NCBI GenBank assembly: GCA_038380795.1
Contig: CM076277.1
Coordinates: forward strand, 1,083,501 to 1,147,500
Direction: 5' to 3'
DNA length: 64,000 bases
From: Pyrocephalus nanus
Taxonomy: Eukaryota; Chordata; Aves; Passeriformes; Tyrannidae
Part shown: positions 33,473 to 46,634 of the stretch, piece after piece
Layout: the number at the start of each line of letters is the position of its first letter
How positions within the stretch are numbered: the first letter of the stretch is position 1
The notes under the pieces: generated by a model
What the model saw: only the letters and a program-made list of their open reading frames with translations
Told to the model about the DNA's origin: nothing
Databases searched by the model: none
Translations under genes and position numbers: made by a program

Positions 33473-36136
33473 GATTGTTTGGTGGATTTGTGGAGAAGAC
33501 TTGAGAAAGAAAGTCCCTGGGAGAAATCACCTAGAATGAAATTCCTGACCATCAACAGCGAGGCAAAACAGTGTGTTTTCAGAGTGGTTGGAGCAGGAGT
33601 TGATGAGCTGTGTAAGGTAACATTATTCAGTGATTGGCAGTGATGGCATATCCCACTGATCATATTGATCCCATTGATTACACAGAGTGTTGTCCTGATG
33701 CAAAAACAATAAATCCCTTCAGTGAGGTGTGTGGACTGTGAACCTGACCTGGAACCCCTGACAGAGCTCTGTGCCTGCCTTCAGTCACCCAGAGAGCTGG
33801 GACAGATCATGGGACCTGGTGCCACAGGATGGTCTGGCCCCTGGTGACAGCTGGCCCTTGGCCAGCTGCAAGCACAGGGCAAGACTTGATAAAGGACTCT
33901 CCTACAGGATGACTTTTTGTGGCTCATAGGGGTGTTACGGCAGAGAACCCAAAGAATTGCAGAGAGCTCAGGGACAGTTGCCATCAGCTGGTACTCTTAA
34001 GAGGGAGGTCAAGCCAGAGCCCCAGCAACACTCCAGCATCTCCATTTGCCGTGCATGGAGGATGGCCCAGGTGAGCAGGGATGTTGATGGCACTCACAGG
34101 CTGCTCTGGGGACACCTGAGTGTCTTACTGTCTGTTGGCATGAGCACTGCCAAATCCTGATCAGCAGCATCTTGTGGAGATCAAGCCTTGCAGGGGAGCT
34201 CTATGAGTTTTCTACACAAATAGGACAGCACAGAGATCTGCCAGAGCTGCCCAAGCTCCATCCCTGGGTGTTTATTTCTGTTTGCTGTCTGCAGTCATTG
34301 GAGCAATTAGTACGTCTGGTGCCAGGTGAAGGTGTCGTGGGGTGCACCGTGGGACTGGAGAGGCTATTTTTAGGTCTGTAGAGTTGCTGCTGTTATACCC
34401 CTGTGCTGCTCCAATACCCAAAACAGCACTGTCTGGGCTGGCAGGATAAAGGAGGCCCCGCTCCAGGCTGGACAGGAGCTGAGCACCACGGAGCCCACTC
34501 CCAGCTTGCTGACCCCCATGTCATGCCACACAACTGGCACCTACCACCACCACGGCCCCTTCTCCTCATGCTGGAATTGGCACAGAGGGCGACTCCTGAT
34601 GGAACAACCAGGGATACACCTGGGCCAGCCAGGTGAGTCTCTGGGAACAGGCACATTCACAGCCAAGGAGGAGGTTGACTGGTTGGTCGCCACTGGGAAT
34701 GAGGACTGACTACAGCTAAATGTGGGGTTTTCTTCCCATTTGTAAAAATAAATAGAAGGCTCCGAGCTCCCTGCTGCAAACTGTACAATTGTAGACCTCG
34801 TGCATCCAAGCCCGTGGCTCTGAATGTCAGCAGATGTCTCTGGAGCTGCTGCTGGTGCAGGATCAGAGGACTGGGAGCCTCCGGCCCCCAGAGTTGCACA
34901 GTCTGTGCCTTTCCAGCTCAGCCTGCTCCCAGCACAGCTCAGGAAGGTGACATTGAACACGCTGTGGCCCATGGAGCTGGCAGGAGCAATGTGGCATCCA
35001 AGGGGCTCAGCAGGCAGGACCCTCGGGCATGCAGCTGGACACAGTCCCAAAGGCAGCCGAGCAGTGAGCTGGAGCTAACAGGGTCTGTAGGGGCCAGGAG
35101 CCTTGGGAAGGAGCTCCTCAGCCATCCAGGGAGCTGTCACCAGCCCTGTGGCTTCTGGAGACACCCAGGGCAGCTCTCTCCATGTGGGAATGACTCCCCA
35201 GCCCCTCCTCTGGCTGCTGGTGGCATGTGGCAGGTTCTGCCCTGGGGAGTCCTGACTTCAGCTGGCTCTGCCCAAGTGCTGGAACTCAGGAATAAAACCT
35301 AAACCAGCTGGGGAGTGCTGGGGACAAGGACAGCAGTGGCTGCAAGCACAGTGTGAAGCTGGTCCTGCTGCCACCAGTGTGACACAGAGGAGCCCAGTGG
35401 GGACCTGACCCTGCCCCATCCTGCCAGCAGTGTGGTCCTTGCCCAGTCCAGGATGGGCATGGGGGATACAAGGCAAAATCAATACTTGTGGGAGCACCTT
35501 TGGTGAATGAAGCTGTTCATCACCTAGGATGAGTCAAGCTGTTGGTGACAGGGCAGCGTCACTGACTTCCACACCGCAGTCCCTGGCTGGTGTCCAGCAG
35601 CAGGCTGGCCTTGGGGGCCATGGGGGTGAGCCAATGGCTTTTAGTCTCAGAAGGTCTCTCAAGGATCCCTTTTTTTCCCACATGTATGTCTGGGTCTGCA
35701 GCGGCACAGACTCCAGAGCCAGGGCAGATATGTCCTGCTGCCTCCCAGCACACACTGGGAGAGGAGACTGGTCCCCGAGACAGCAGAGCCAGGATACCTG
35801 CCAGCCCCCCTCCTTGGATAGGATGATGGGGACAGGGAAAAGCACTGTTGACTGCCTCATGGAAAGCCAGTGCGTGTGTCTTTGTCTTCTGTGGCTCTCA
35901 CTGTGCCTGAGGACCCGACCTGCTGCAGCTCACACACATGGGCTCCACACCTCCTCCCTGCATCGGCCCTTGTGTGCTACTGTTGGGAGTTCGTGGGGTC
36001 CTGCAGTCCCAGAAAAACTCTGTACGAGGTGTGATGGGACTCACGAAGTCTTCTGGACTCAGGGAGCGTGTCACGGTGTCAGGTGACTGGCTGTCCCCTT
36101 CCAGGATGTGGAAATCTCGACTTCAGTCTGATACTC
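33473..36136. other. Single-copy DNA, no gene seen
   Basis: No repeat family was recognised. Open frames are numerous in this GC-rich DNA but overlap on both strands without domain signatures. Confidence 0.45.
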
Positions 36137-36297
36137 ATAGAATCACAGAAGGCTTGGGTTGGAAGGGACCTTAAAGACCATCTTGTTCCACTCCCTGCCG
36201 TGTGCAGGGACATCTTCCACCAGGCCAGGTTGCTCCAAGCCCAGGGATGGGGCAGCCACAGATTCTCTAGGCAATCTGTGACACGACCTCACCACCC
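36137..36297 (-). mobile_element. CR1 LINE 3' fragment, type B, internally deleted
   Basis: ATAGAATCACAGAAGGCTTG, GAAGGGACCTTAAAGACCAT, GGCCAGGTTGCTCCAAGCCC and GATGGGGCAGCCACAGATTC. The usual stretch between CAAGCCC and GGGATGGGG is missing. Confidence 0.95.
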
Positions 36298-38192
36298 AAG
36301 TCACAGACATAAGATGTCTGAAGAACCATGCACCTCTGTGAGCCTGACAGATCGATTTTCTGAGGCTGAAGGTCAAAGAACAGCTCCAGCTTCCAGGAAA
36401 TTGGACGGATCATAAAAAAGCAGCCAGAGGTGATCAGGAATAGCCAGGAGAACACATGAAGAAGGTGAAGGAGAACTGGGTATTACACATCTGGAAGGGA
36501 GCCCTCATTTCTGGTCCACAAGCAGCAGGACCAGTGGAGCTCTGCAGGGAGCTCAGCACCGTTGGTTTGGACTTGTTATACCTGGTGATGAAGCAAACCA
36601 GAGATTATGAGGAGAGGTTGATCCTCAGGACTTGAAAAGAATTATCAACTGTGGGAAAATTTGTGGCCAAAGCCCCAGCAGCTCAAACCCACACCCTCAA
36701 CAGAGCATTAGGTCTTAGGGGCTGTTCCCATTTCTGTGGTCCCTCCAGGCCATGCAGGTGGCACAATGAGTACCACCCCCAGGAGGACAGTGGTGCAACG
36801 GTGGTGGGGTCAGGATGGGCATTCCCGGTAGTCTGTAGTGGCACAACAGCATTGTCTGCCACACCAGCACAGAGCCCATGGCACAGCAGGATGCCAGAGA
36901 TCCTGGTGCTGGGGTCAGGCTGAGCAGTGCTCCAAGGCAGGGCAGGGTTAGGAGAGCAGGATCCGTGCAGGGATGAAGGATCGGTGCAGTGCTGTGAGCA
37001 CAGGGAGAGCATCCCCTGTACATTCCCAATGGGAGGTCCTGCAAGCCCAGAGGATGGGTTGGCAGCATTGGAATGAGGGTCCAAGCCTTGGCAGGGTGAG
37101 CAGTGCTCACAGGATGCACTGGCGTGTCAGGGAGCTTAAGCTTCACGTGTTTTTGTCACATGTGTGTGCTAGTGAATGGCTGCTGAGGGACTGAATAAAG
37201 CTGCGTGTCCAGGGAGCTTTGCCCCTCCTCTCCCATGCCAGGCATCACACAACACCCTCTGCCAACTCATCACTGCTGAGTCCCCCCCTCCCCTGCACAA
37301 GCCCCTCCCCAGCCACATATCAAATGATGGCAGAAGAAATGTCACTTCATCCGGGTGATGCATCTCAGCCAGAAAGCTGTCACCTGGGGCCTGACTGTCC
37401 TCTGGAATTCCAAGCTTGCCTCGCAGTCTAGAGAGGTGCTGGAGCTTCCTCTAGGGAACAACCCTCCTGCCTGTGTTGCTCCTCTCCAGTAGCTGGGCAT
37501 CTTAACAGGGATTCAGGGACATTTGGTGCTAGAAAAGTATTTTCTACAGGAAGAGACTTTTATCAGCAAATTAAGAATGGGGGTTATTGAGCACTGGAAA
37601 TGACACAAACCTGCTCTGTGCATTTCTGTACAAACCAGGGCACAGACAGCCCTAAGAGACTGCTCAGTGCTGAGGCTGGGGCTGCCCATCCTCCCTAGCC
37701 CTGGTACCAGCTGACCTGCTCCCATCCTGCTCCTCCTCCTGACTCCCAACAGACCCAGGGATCCCATGCTGCAAAGGCAGAAGCAGACCCTGATGCCATC
37801 CCCACCTGCTGCCTGTGCTCTTTAGGATGTTGGTTCCTTCTCAAATGGAACCAAGGGATCACCTGCATCACTCACCTACCGGTTGACCATAGTGGTGCTG
37901 GTGGGTGACAACAAGGAAGGACCCTGGGAGCAGGACAAGCCCTGGCCTTTCCCCACATGGCTCTGAACTGGGCCATGTCCCCAACCCTGGCAGGGAGAAG
38001 GGGATGGGTGGGTGATATGAGGCTGGCTGGGCACAGGGACAAGAGCCATTGCTGACACTGGGGAGGGCATCGTGACCTACCTTAGCCCAGCTCCCTGAGT
38101 CACACACAGCATAGCCTGGAGGTGCCAGACTTTGTCTGCAGGAAGCAAAATTCCCTGCCTGGGTCACTTGCCTGTCCTGGAGAGTCTGGAGG
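36298..38192. other. Single-copy DNA, no gene seen
   Basis: Nothing was recognised. This begins a 9.4 kb stretch without a CR1 copy. Confidence 0.45.
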
Positions 38193-38394
38193 CAGAGCTG
38201 GGGCTGACAGCAGGGACTGGGGCTGACAGCAGGGACTGGGGCTGACAGCGGGGACTGGGGCTGACAGCAGGGACAGGGATGATGGCAGTGCTGGGGATGA
38301 TGACAGGGACAGAGATGATGATAGGAACAGGGGCAATGGCAGGGACAGGGAAGATGGCAGTGCTAGAAATGACGATAGAGCTAAACTGGTGATG
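38193..38394. repeat. Two-phase minisatellite: four 19 bp then seven 18 bp units
   Basis: Four 19 bp units of the AGGGACTGGGGCTGACAGC type start at 38193, 38212, 38231 and 38250. They pass directly into seven 18 bp units of the AGGGACAGGGATGATGGC type starting at 38269, 38287, 38305, 38323, 38341, 38359 and 38377. Both share AGGGAC-GGG-TGA--GC, so one monomer gave rise to the other. Units five and six of the second block repeat units one and two, indicating a higher-order repeat of about 72 bp. Confidence 0.95.
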
Positions 38395-41300
38395 GGGCAA
38401 GGCTCATGGCAGTGACCCCAGAGAACCTTTTTCCTGGGTCCATGTGCCCTTCTGGGGCAATCAGGGACCCCACGGGTGCCAGCAAGCATGGCCTCGTGGA
38501 GGGTTCAGCGCTGTGCCAGGTCCCTGGGGAGAGGCCTAGGAGTGCATGTGCTGCTTGGACTGGGACAGATGAGCACGTCTGTGTCAGCTCCAGAAAAGTG
38601 CCATCTACAGGGGCCCTAATGACAAGCCAGGTACCAACCAGGTGATGTAGTCACTGGATTGTCAACAGCAAATTAAACCCTGGGGTTCCTCAGGAATTAT
38701 CTTCCAAAATCAGAAGAGCTCTTGGGATTCAGGGGCTCTGTTGTTATTTGGAGAGATGAAAAGGTGTTTACTCTCCTCCTGCCTCTTCTGGTGCAGCACA
38801 GGCACAAGAGCAGCATCACCCTCAGCGTCCTGTCCCAAGGAGACACTGCTGCAGAGGCAGGCATGGCTCTGTCTTTGAGGGGCCAGGACTGTATATGCAC
38901 ACCCTGCTCTCAGACTAGGCAGTTGGTCAACTGCAGCACAGGTCTCAGGGGATGCTTGGGGGATGCTGAGCCTCAAGGCACATCCCAGAGGATGCTGAGC
39001 CCCTTCAGCTCCCTATGAAGGCAGAGGCTTGGTATGCATTAGAGCTCCAAGCAGAGGGTGGGTTTCAGTAGCTCCTGGTCATGGTGACACCAAACCCAGA
39101 GCGAGCTGTGTTCGCCCAGGTCCCAGGTTGCTACATCAAATATGGCACCAGTGTCTCTCTTGGGTGGAGGACCCTGAGCAGGGACTGTGCAGGCTCTGAC
39201 CAGTGCTGAGCCCGTGGCAGGATCACACCAGTTGTGCAGAGCTGGACTCAGGGATGCAGTGCTCCCTCTCCAAGAGTCATGTTTGTGAACTTCCACTGGG
39301 CTCAACTCCCCCAGCCCTGTCACTTCACTGCCTCCACTTCCAACATCAGCATCTTCAGAAAACCCTCCAGCTGGTAGGGGTCACAGAGGCCTCTGGCCAA
39401 GGCCCTTGGAGCTGGGGGGGTTGGGCCAGATGCCACTGCTGGGGAGGCAAAAGGAGGCAAAGGAGGTGAGTGGCTGCACGTCCTTGCCCCTCACACTCTT
39501 CCACACTCCTCCTTGTGTTTCCAACTGCCTTTGGCCATGCATGACACTGCCAGCTGTTCTTGGATAACCCCAGATGGCTGGGAAGCTGAGGCAGCTGCCA
39601 GCACAGACATCCTGGCTCTGCTCAAGTTCTTCTCTTTCCCCTGGTTCTGCTCTCCACCCCACCCTAGGTAGAGAAGACCAGGCAGCTCTGGTGAGCACGT
39701 GGTCCCCCTGCCAAAAAACTATTTCATACTCTTGGTGGAAAAATAGTGCTTCCAAACTTGCCTTCTAATGAGTCAGGCAGCGTTTTCAGAGTGGGATGCA
39801 GTGGTGGGAATGAGGAGAGCACAGCATGGCCTGTCCCATGTCCTGGAGGTGAAGCATGTGTGTCCTCAGGTGGTGTGAAGGGGGTGGCTCTGTCATCTGG
39901 TCATCATGCAGAGGATTTGTTCCTTGTGGTTTTGCTGATCAGTCACTGCTGATCAGGTTTCCACAGAGGAGCTGCATTAACAAGTGCCACGGTGTTTGCC
40001 TGTGTCTCCCACCAGCCCCAGTCCCCAGTGGGCTGTGAGGGTGTTCAGCAGGAGTCCAGACTGCAGCAGGTCTGGAAAGAGCAGATCGTCATGTCCTGCT
40101 ATACCTTCAGAAGTCCTCAGAAGCACTTTGAGATCTGTAGATCACAAGAGGAAAGGGAAAAGGAGGAAAGGACAGCCAGGATGGCTCCTACCGAACAGAA
40201 AAGGGCTGAAGCATCCCTGCAGTGTGCATGTGGCTCACCTTTGCTCTGTTGTTCCATCCTCAGGCACAAGCCCCTCTGCTGACCTTCTGAGGGTGAGCTC
40301 TGGCCCACTGTGCCAGCCTCAGCTCAGGACTCCCTCTCTCAGCCCAGCTGGGCACTGGCTGTCAGTGGGAGTCCTGCACCAGCAGCATCACCTCCTTGTC
40401 TCGCCATAGCCTGTGCATGTGATGCTCTGGCTTCTGGTGCCTACGCACATGGAGCTGTTTGGAGGTTGGCTGTTAATCCTGCTCTCTGGCAGATGCCAAG
40501 TGGCAGTCACGGATGCCCAGGACTGCTGGGAGCATACACATCAGTGCTGCAGCTTATACCCTCCTGGCCCCTCCAGCCCCCAGAAGGCACTGGCCCTGGG
40601 ACTGGGCAAACCCAAAAGTCAGATGAGAGACTGGACCTGGGTATGGGGCTATGAATTTGCCCTCCCATGTCCATCATGTGGTTCTTGCAGAATCTTGAAT
40701 GAGGCACTTACAGCAAAACCTGTGCAAAGCAAGGGTGGAGTGTCCTGCCCCTTGGGAGAGCTGGCTAAGAAAGATACTCCATAATGGAATGTGAAGAGAT
40801 GGCCATGTCGGCTCCCACAGGGACATTGTGTCTCTGATCATCCCCATGTTTGCAGAGGGGCAAGGGGGCATGGTCAGAAGCCATTTCCAGCTGGTGCTCC
40901 ATAGCATCCTGATGATGTCCTGACTCCAGAAGTGTTTCTGATGATGTCAGCTCACCCTGCCCAGCAGCACATTGCACTTCCAGCCAGCAGCACAAGCTGT
41001 CCTGATGATAAATGGTTCCAAAGGCAGGACTAGGTAGGGCTCAATATATTCTCATCTTACATTAACACATCAGCCTAACACGTCAAGCTTCAGATGCCAA
41101 GCAGCAGCTTTCCTGGTTTGCTCACAGGGTTGTTGTGCCAGACCTATGTCCCAGCTGCAGCTCAGACACTCTTGAGTTGCAGTCATTCAGGTGCAGGACA
41201 CTCACAAACCCCCAGCTAACCTGGCATTAATGGGGTTCTCAGACTCTCCTGCCCCAAGTGTTATTTCTGACTGTTCAGAGTATGTGTGGGCTATAATGCT

Positions 41301-42290
41301 TTGGGCTGAAGGTCCCAGGGTTCTGGTTGAGATAAAGAACTGCTTCCCACCCCTGTGGCCAGCTCCTCACTGGGCACACACACCCTGGGACACAGCCAGT
41401 GCTGCAGTACAGTAAAGGCACAAGGGGAGATAGAGGCAGCAGGAACAGACCATCCTTCTCCCAGGTCTCACAGCTCAGACAAAACCCTCCATGGGTCTCC
41501 TTGGAATCCACCTCCCAGACCCTGGGTCTCTCCAGGATCTGACTGAGCACTGCCTGATACACTCACTTTGTGCAGCAGGTCCCCTTACTCTGCGCATCTC
41601 TCCGGAGAGTTTCTGCTGCTGAATCCCCGTGGGGGGGAATGGCAGAGGGGTAATGTTCAGCCATGGTGGTTTAGGGTTTTTCAGGTCTGAGGGTAGTGGT
41701 TTAGGGTGGTTTAGGGATGTCTGATGATCAGATGTGTCCAACACCATCTTGTTTCCTCTGTAAACTCTCTGTTCACATCATCCTTATACAGCTACCCCTG
41801 AAGGACAGGAACACATTAGGGGAAGTACAAGAGGAGGGTGTTTTTAGGTGACAGTCCCTCTCACTTGAGGTGTTACGCTTCTCTGCAGTGTAAATACACG
41901 TCAACACACCAACACCACAGCCACCCTGTCTTTGAAGGGTATTTGTCACCCATCAAGGCCCCTTAGCAAGTAGTCTGTTGTCAAATAACAGCACAAGATA
42001 AACTGGTGTCTGTGGATGCCTGAGCTGAGCCCACCATGCTCCTTCCATGGGAATGGATCAGGAATGACAAGGTAGCCTTGGAAGCCTGTGTTGTGTCATG
42101 CCTGTTACACTCCCAGCTCTGAGCACTGGAACACAAAGCCTCAGGCTTCTGCTTGCCCGACACAGAACAGTGATCACGTTAGTCCCTAATGAGCCCGGGC
42201 CCCACTGTGCCAGCCAGCCAGAAATCCATATTCAGAGACTCTTCCTGTCCTGAGTGGCTTATGAGCTCTCCTGGTAAGCCAGGCAGAGGA
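38395..42290. other. Single-copy DNA, no gene seen
   Basis: About 3.9 kb with no CR1, no recognisable gene and no clear minisatellite. A few interspersed GGTTTAGGG words occur at about 41665-41715. Confidence 0.45.
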
Positions 42291-42355
42291 AATAGGATAA
42301 GCCTCGCTTTACCGATGAGGAATTGAGGCACCAAAAGGTTTAAGAGACTTAGGAG
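42291..42355 (-). mobile_element. MIR-like SINE relic
   Basis: The plus strand reads GCCTCGCTTTACCGATGAGG, then AATTGAGGCACCAAAAGGTT and TAAGAGACTT. This follows the reverse complement of the MIR segment that reads AAGT..CTTAACCTCT..GCCTCAGTTTCCTCATCTGTAAA. Substitutions are numerous, as expected for an element older than birds. Confidence 0.6.
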
Positions 42356-43971
42356 GGATTTGGAGAGAAGCATCTCCAGAGCTCAGGTGCAGAAGCATCC
42401 CTGGAAGAAGGCATGACCTCTCAGTGTCCACCTCAGCAAAAACACCAGGTGTCACAAACAGGAGGTGCCAGCAGCCTTGGACGAGCATTCCTGCTGCGAG
42501 CAGCGCTCCATGTGCCCCATCTCCTCTGTGTGCCTCCAGCTCCTGCATGTGCCCTCAGTTTCTCCATGCCACAAGGCTGGTGGGGTGCAGGCAGCCCCTG
42601 GGACAGTGCCGGGCAGGAACTGTGCCCCCTCCTGCTCTGCTCAGCTGTCCCCTCCCTGAGCAGGTGTGCAGAGACACCAACTGGCACGTGGGGCATGGGC
42701 ATCGCTGATGCCAAAGTTAAAAAAGCCACTGACCTGCTGGCATGAGTGGGTTCAGGGGCACGGCCCACCCGCCCCACACCAGCTCCAGAGCCCACTGGCA
42801 CATGCAAGGAGAGCTCTGGAGAGGGAGTCGGCAGATCCCGGGTCAGCCTGCCCATCAGGATGACTTTGTCATCCTGTGTGTCCCCAGTCTTCTGCTGTCA
42901 CCTGAGGACCCCTGGGGTCTTCTCAAAGGGTTTATCTCCCACTCCTTTGCTCCCCCCTCTCTTGGGCAGTTGTGGTGGCTCCAGATTGTTGTCACGGCCT
43001 GGGGAATGGTGTCAGCATGTGCCGGGTGCGTGTGTGTGAGTGCCAGCACCTGTGTGCTGACATGTGGGGGAAGGCAATCCTGTAACCCAGATAACCAGCA
43101 TCAGCTCTTCCTAACGCTGCTCCTGGGAGGGACTGGCCTTTGGCAGAGCCAGGGGAGTGGGCAGAGTGCCTGGGGCAGGGGGCTGTGGTGGGTTTAAGAG
43201 AGGGGCTGAGCTGGAGGAGGGGTGTGATGGCAGGCACTGCCTAGCTCGCAGCTGGCCAGGTCCAGGCGGTGCCCCCAGTAGGATCTGTGCACCAGCAGCA
43301 GGACCCATCCCTGGGGACATCCAGATCAGGGTTGACCCACCTACCTTGTCTATGGCTCTGCAGTAGTGGGAGGCACACCTAGAAAGAGTGGGGTCCCCTG
43401 GCACAGCTGAGAGCCCGTGTCCCCACAGGGACCAACCGTGCAGGCAGCCGTGGTGGCCCTGGCCTCCTCCATCCTTCCTGACGTGGCCCCAGGTTTCCCG
43501 TGCTCTGTGCGATGTTAGGAGGGGTTCTGCAGAGGGGCCTGGAGGTGGTTTTGGAAACACCTCGTGTCACCAGATCCAGGAGAGCAGGACAATCAATGCT
43601 GGGTGTTCAGGTGTCACGTTTGACTTTCTAGAAAGCCAGAGATTGAGGAATTTGTAAACACCACATGCTGAGGTTTATTTGCTTCCTTCTGATTTTCCAA
43701 GCTGTTTGGCCCATGGTCGGAATACTGTGATGAGGAGGCCAGAGCTTTGCTGATTAAATATAGGAGAACAAGCTGGGCTGTTGCCACAGCTCCAGAAGCT
43801 GGAGCGTGGAGATCCCCCCAAGTGTGAGCCAAGAGGTTCAGACACCGGTCACTGCTGAGGGGGTTTGGGAAGGAATAAACTGACTACTGAGCTCTGAGGT
43901 GGGGGGAAGGTTTTGGCTATATCCTGTGCAAGCACAAAGTGACAGTGCAGCCTGCAGAGTCTCGGATGGAG
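42356..43971. other. Single-copy DNA, no gene seen
   Basis: No repeat or gene was recognised. Confidence 0.45.
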
Positions 43972-44152
43972 AGAGGCTCCTGGCTAGGCTCAGGGTGTGT
44001 GAGGGATGCTTGGGCCCCCCCCAGAGGGGGTCCTGGCTGGGCTCGGGACAGGGGGCGGAATGCTGTGCTCCCACCAGAGGAGCTTCTGGATGGGCTCAGG
44101 AAGTATGTGGGTGATGCTGGTTTTCCCCCAAAGGGTCTCCTGCAGCCTTGGG
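43972..44152. repeat. Degenerate minisatellite, 51-56 bp unit
   Basis: Units beginning AGAGG-TCCTGGCTGGGCTC start at 43972, 44023, 44076 and 44132. The last is partial. The conserved parts are the AGAGG start, the TGGGCTC(A/G)GG core and a C-rich end. Confidence 0.8.
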
Positions 44153-45764
44153 TCCTTGTGCCTGAATCGCTGTGTGACAGAACAGCCCCTCACCGCTTCA
44201 CCCCCTTACAGGTGGGGGGAGCCCCCCAGGCAGGAGGGCTCTCAAGGCCCTACAGGCCCAGGTCATGGGCCAGAGGCTCCCTCACCTGTGGAGCAGGAGA
44301 CAGTTGGCTTTGCAAATCAGCATTTGCAAGCAAAAAAATGTTATTACGCTGGTGGTTTTTTCCTTTCCTTTTTTCTGAAGGCCATATGGAAGGTGCTTTA
44401 GTGACAGTGGGGTAAGGAGGACCAGAGGAGTTGCTAAGAGCAGATGTGGCAGTAGTGTATGTTGTGGCTGTGAATCCTGGTTCTGAGACAGTGTTGGGGG
44501 GATTTGAGACACATCTGCTATAAATTCTTGGTAAATGGGCTTTGGTTGTTTATAACCTCCTTGTCTTGTGAGCAGTTTGTGTCTTGGGTTTGCCTTGGTC
44601 CATGGATGCTGTCCCTGACCTTTCTGGAGTGAGCCCAGGGCTGTTTCTGATCACTCCTTTCTGTCTGGAGCCACTCCATGCCTTGGCTCACGGCCTCACC
44701 TAACACCTGCCTGATCTCCTGGCTTGGGAAGGGCACTGTCAGATCTGTAGGCAGGTGTTTCATGCCAGCAGCTTGCTCAGGAGCAGTTGTCCTATGTCCA
44801 AGGAAGGAGACCACAGCAGTGCTCTGTGGTGGGGCAGAGCCTGAGCCCCCAGACACTGGGGTGGATTTTTCTGAGTAGAAGAGGTGGTTCCACAGGGAGC
44901 TCCTGAGGCCCTGGGAGCTGGGGATGGGCACAGGATGCTCACAGGCACCCAGGGCAGCAGCAGTGCCAGGTAGCCCTTCTTCCACCAGCCCCAAGTATGG
45001 TGCTCATGCAGCACTGAGAGTCATTCTGCTGGGACTGTGCCCAAGCACCCAGAGAGGAGAATCTCACCCAGCTCCTGCGACAGGCTGGGGATCAGGGCTT
45101 ACATATATTCCCCATGATTTATGGAGCTGTGTGTGTGGTGAGACAGCCACATCCCTCCTGCATCCCACACCCTGTCCTCCCACATTCAGCTCAGCCAGAT
45201 CTCCTTCGCCCAGTAGTGTCCTGTGCTCAGGCTGCTGGATGCCTACCAGTGCCTGGGCATCAGCCTTCCCTAGCTCCCCAGGCTGCTGTTCCCACTGGCT
45301 CGTGGCTCTGGCAGGGTCTAACCCCGGGGAGCCAGTGCTGCTGCTGGGGCTGTGATGCTCACACAGACAGTCAGCAGTGGAGCTGTGCCGGCCCTGCTCA
45401 GATGTCTGCGGGGCACAGAGCCTGGCACAGCTGCCCGCCTCTCCTGTCCACTGTGTGCCTCAGAAACAAGGAAATACGTGACCTAGAAGGAGATGTCAGC
45501 TATGGTCCCGTTGGAGGATCTGTGACATTGGCAGCCCACAGTGACAGCCATCCCATGGGAGCTGCTCCGGCTGCAGCAGGTGGGTGGCTGTACCCTAATT
45601 CCCAAACCGGAGCAGGGTGCTGGCTGGGGCCACCTGGGCACCCCACAGCTCGGGAGCATGAGGCTGCCATGCTGGGACTGGGGGCCAGCACTCGTCCCGG
45701 GGTGGGATGTTCCCAAAGCATGAAGGAGTCCACAGTGTGCAAAGGTTGCTGGTGTCCCAGGATA
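44153..45764. other. Single-copy DNA, no gene seen
   Basis: No gene was recognised. The open frame at 45114-45767 is alanine-, proline- and serine-rich and runs to the CR1 boundary, so it was not accepted. Confidence 0.45.
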
Positions 45765-46036
45765 TAGTTTAGAACAAGAGGAAATGGCCTCAAGTTGTGC
45801 CAGGGCAGGTTTAGATTGGATATTAGGGAAAATTTCTTCACTGAAAGGATTGTCATTGGGACAGGCTGCCCAAGAGAGTGGTGGAATCACCATCCCTGGA
45901 GGTGCTCAAAAGATGTGTGGGTGTTGCACTTGGGGACACAGTTTAGTGGTGGCCCTGGCAGTGCAGGATTAATGGCTGGACTCAGTGACCTCACAGGGCT
46001 TTTCCAACTCTAACGATTTTATGATTCTGTGATTCT
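45765..46036 (+). mobile_element. CR1 LINE 3' fragment, type A, well preserved
   Basis: TAGAACAAGAGGAAATGGCC, TCAAGTTGTGCCAGGGCAGG, TTAGATTGGATATTAGGGAA, GACAGGCTGCCCAAGAGAGT and AGGGCTTTTCCAACTCTAAC, with a clear TTTATGATTCTGTGATTCT tail. Confidence 0.96.
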
Positions 46037-46361
46037 TTCCCCTCTCCAGGTCACTCTCCTGGTGTAGGTAACTCACAGATCCTTTTCAGCTGCAGAACCT
46101 CAGCCTCCCAAATTTGATCTCAGCTCTGCTTCACCATGAACTGCGGAACACAGCGCTCTCCAGTGCTGGTGGACCCCACAGCTGCATGCTGGGGTCAGCA
46201 TTCCAGTAGACATTTTTTCCTGTTTCTCGATATATAACAGATTGAAGAAGAGTTTTCTGGAGTCCTGGGCCAAGAGGTGAATTATTCAGCGTGACTGAGG
46301 CAGTGAGGGAGCTGAGAAGCTGACACCTGTCTGCAGCCCTGCAGAGCCTGTCAGGGTGTGC

Positions 46362-46400
46362 TGCTGTGCCTCAGTTTCCCCTTCTGTGATGAGGGGACGG
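46362..46400 (+). mobile_element. MIR-like SINE relic
   Basis: CTGTGCCTCAGTTTCCCCTT followed by CTGTGATGAGGGGA matches the MIR core GCCTCAGTTTCC-CATCTGTAAAATGGGGA in the forward sense. The fragment is short, but the core is characteristic. Confidence 0.5.
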
Positions 46401-46463
46401 CTGCTTGCATGAGGCATTGCTGCCACATGGGCACCCAGAGCAGAGGCTGAGCTGAGCAGAGTA

Positions 46464-46634
46464 GATCACAGAGTGGTTTGGATGGGAAGGGATATTAAAG
46501 ACCATGCAGTTCCACCACCCTGCCCTGGGCAGGGACACCTTCTACCTTGAAGACCAGATTGCTTCAGTCCCATCCTACCTGGCCTTGAACACTTCCAGGG
46601 ATAGGGCAGCCACATCTTCTCTGGGCAAGTTGTG
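46464..46634 (-). mobile_element. CR1 LINE 3' fragment, type B
   Basis: GATCACAGAGTGGTTTGGAT, ATTAAAGACCATGCAGTTCC, CAGGGACACCTTCTACC and TTGAACACTTCCAGGGATAG, ending at CTTCTCTGGGCAAGTTGTG. Confidence 0.95.

Noticed and set aside
41665..41715. Telomere-like GGTTTAGGG words
   Set aside because: Only a few interspersed copies in a GT-rich stretch. There is no tandem TTAGGG array, so no interstitial telomere is claimed.
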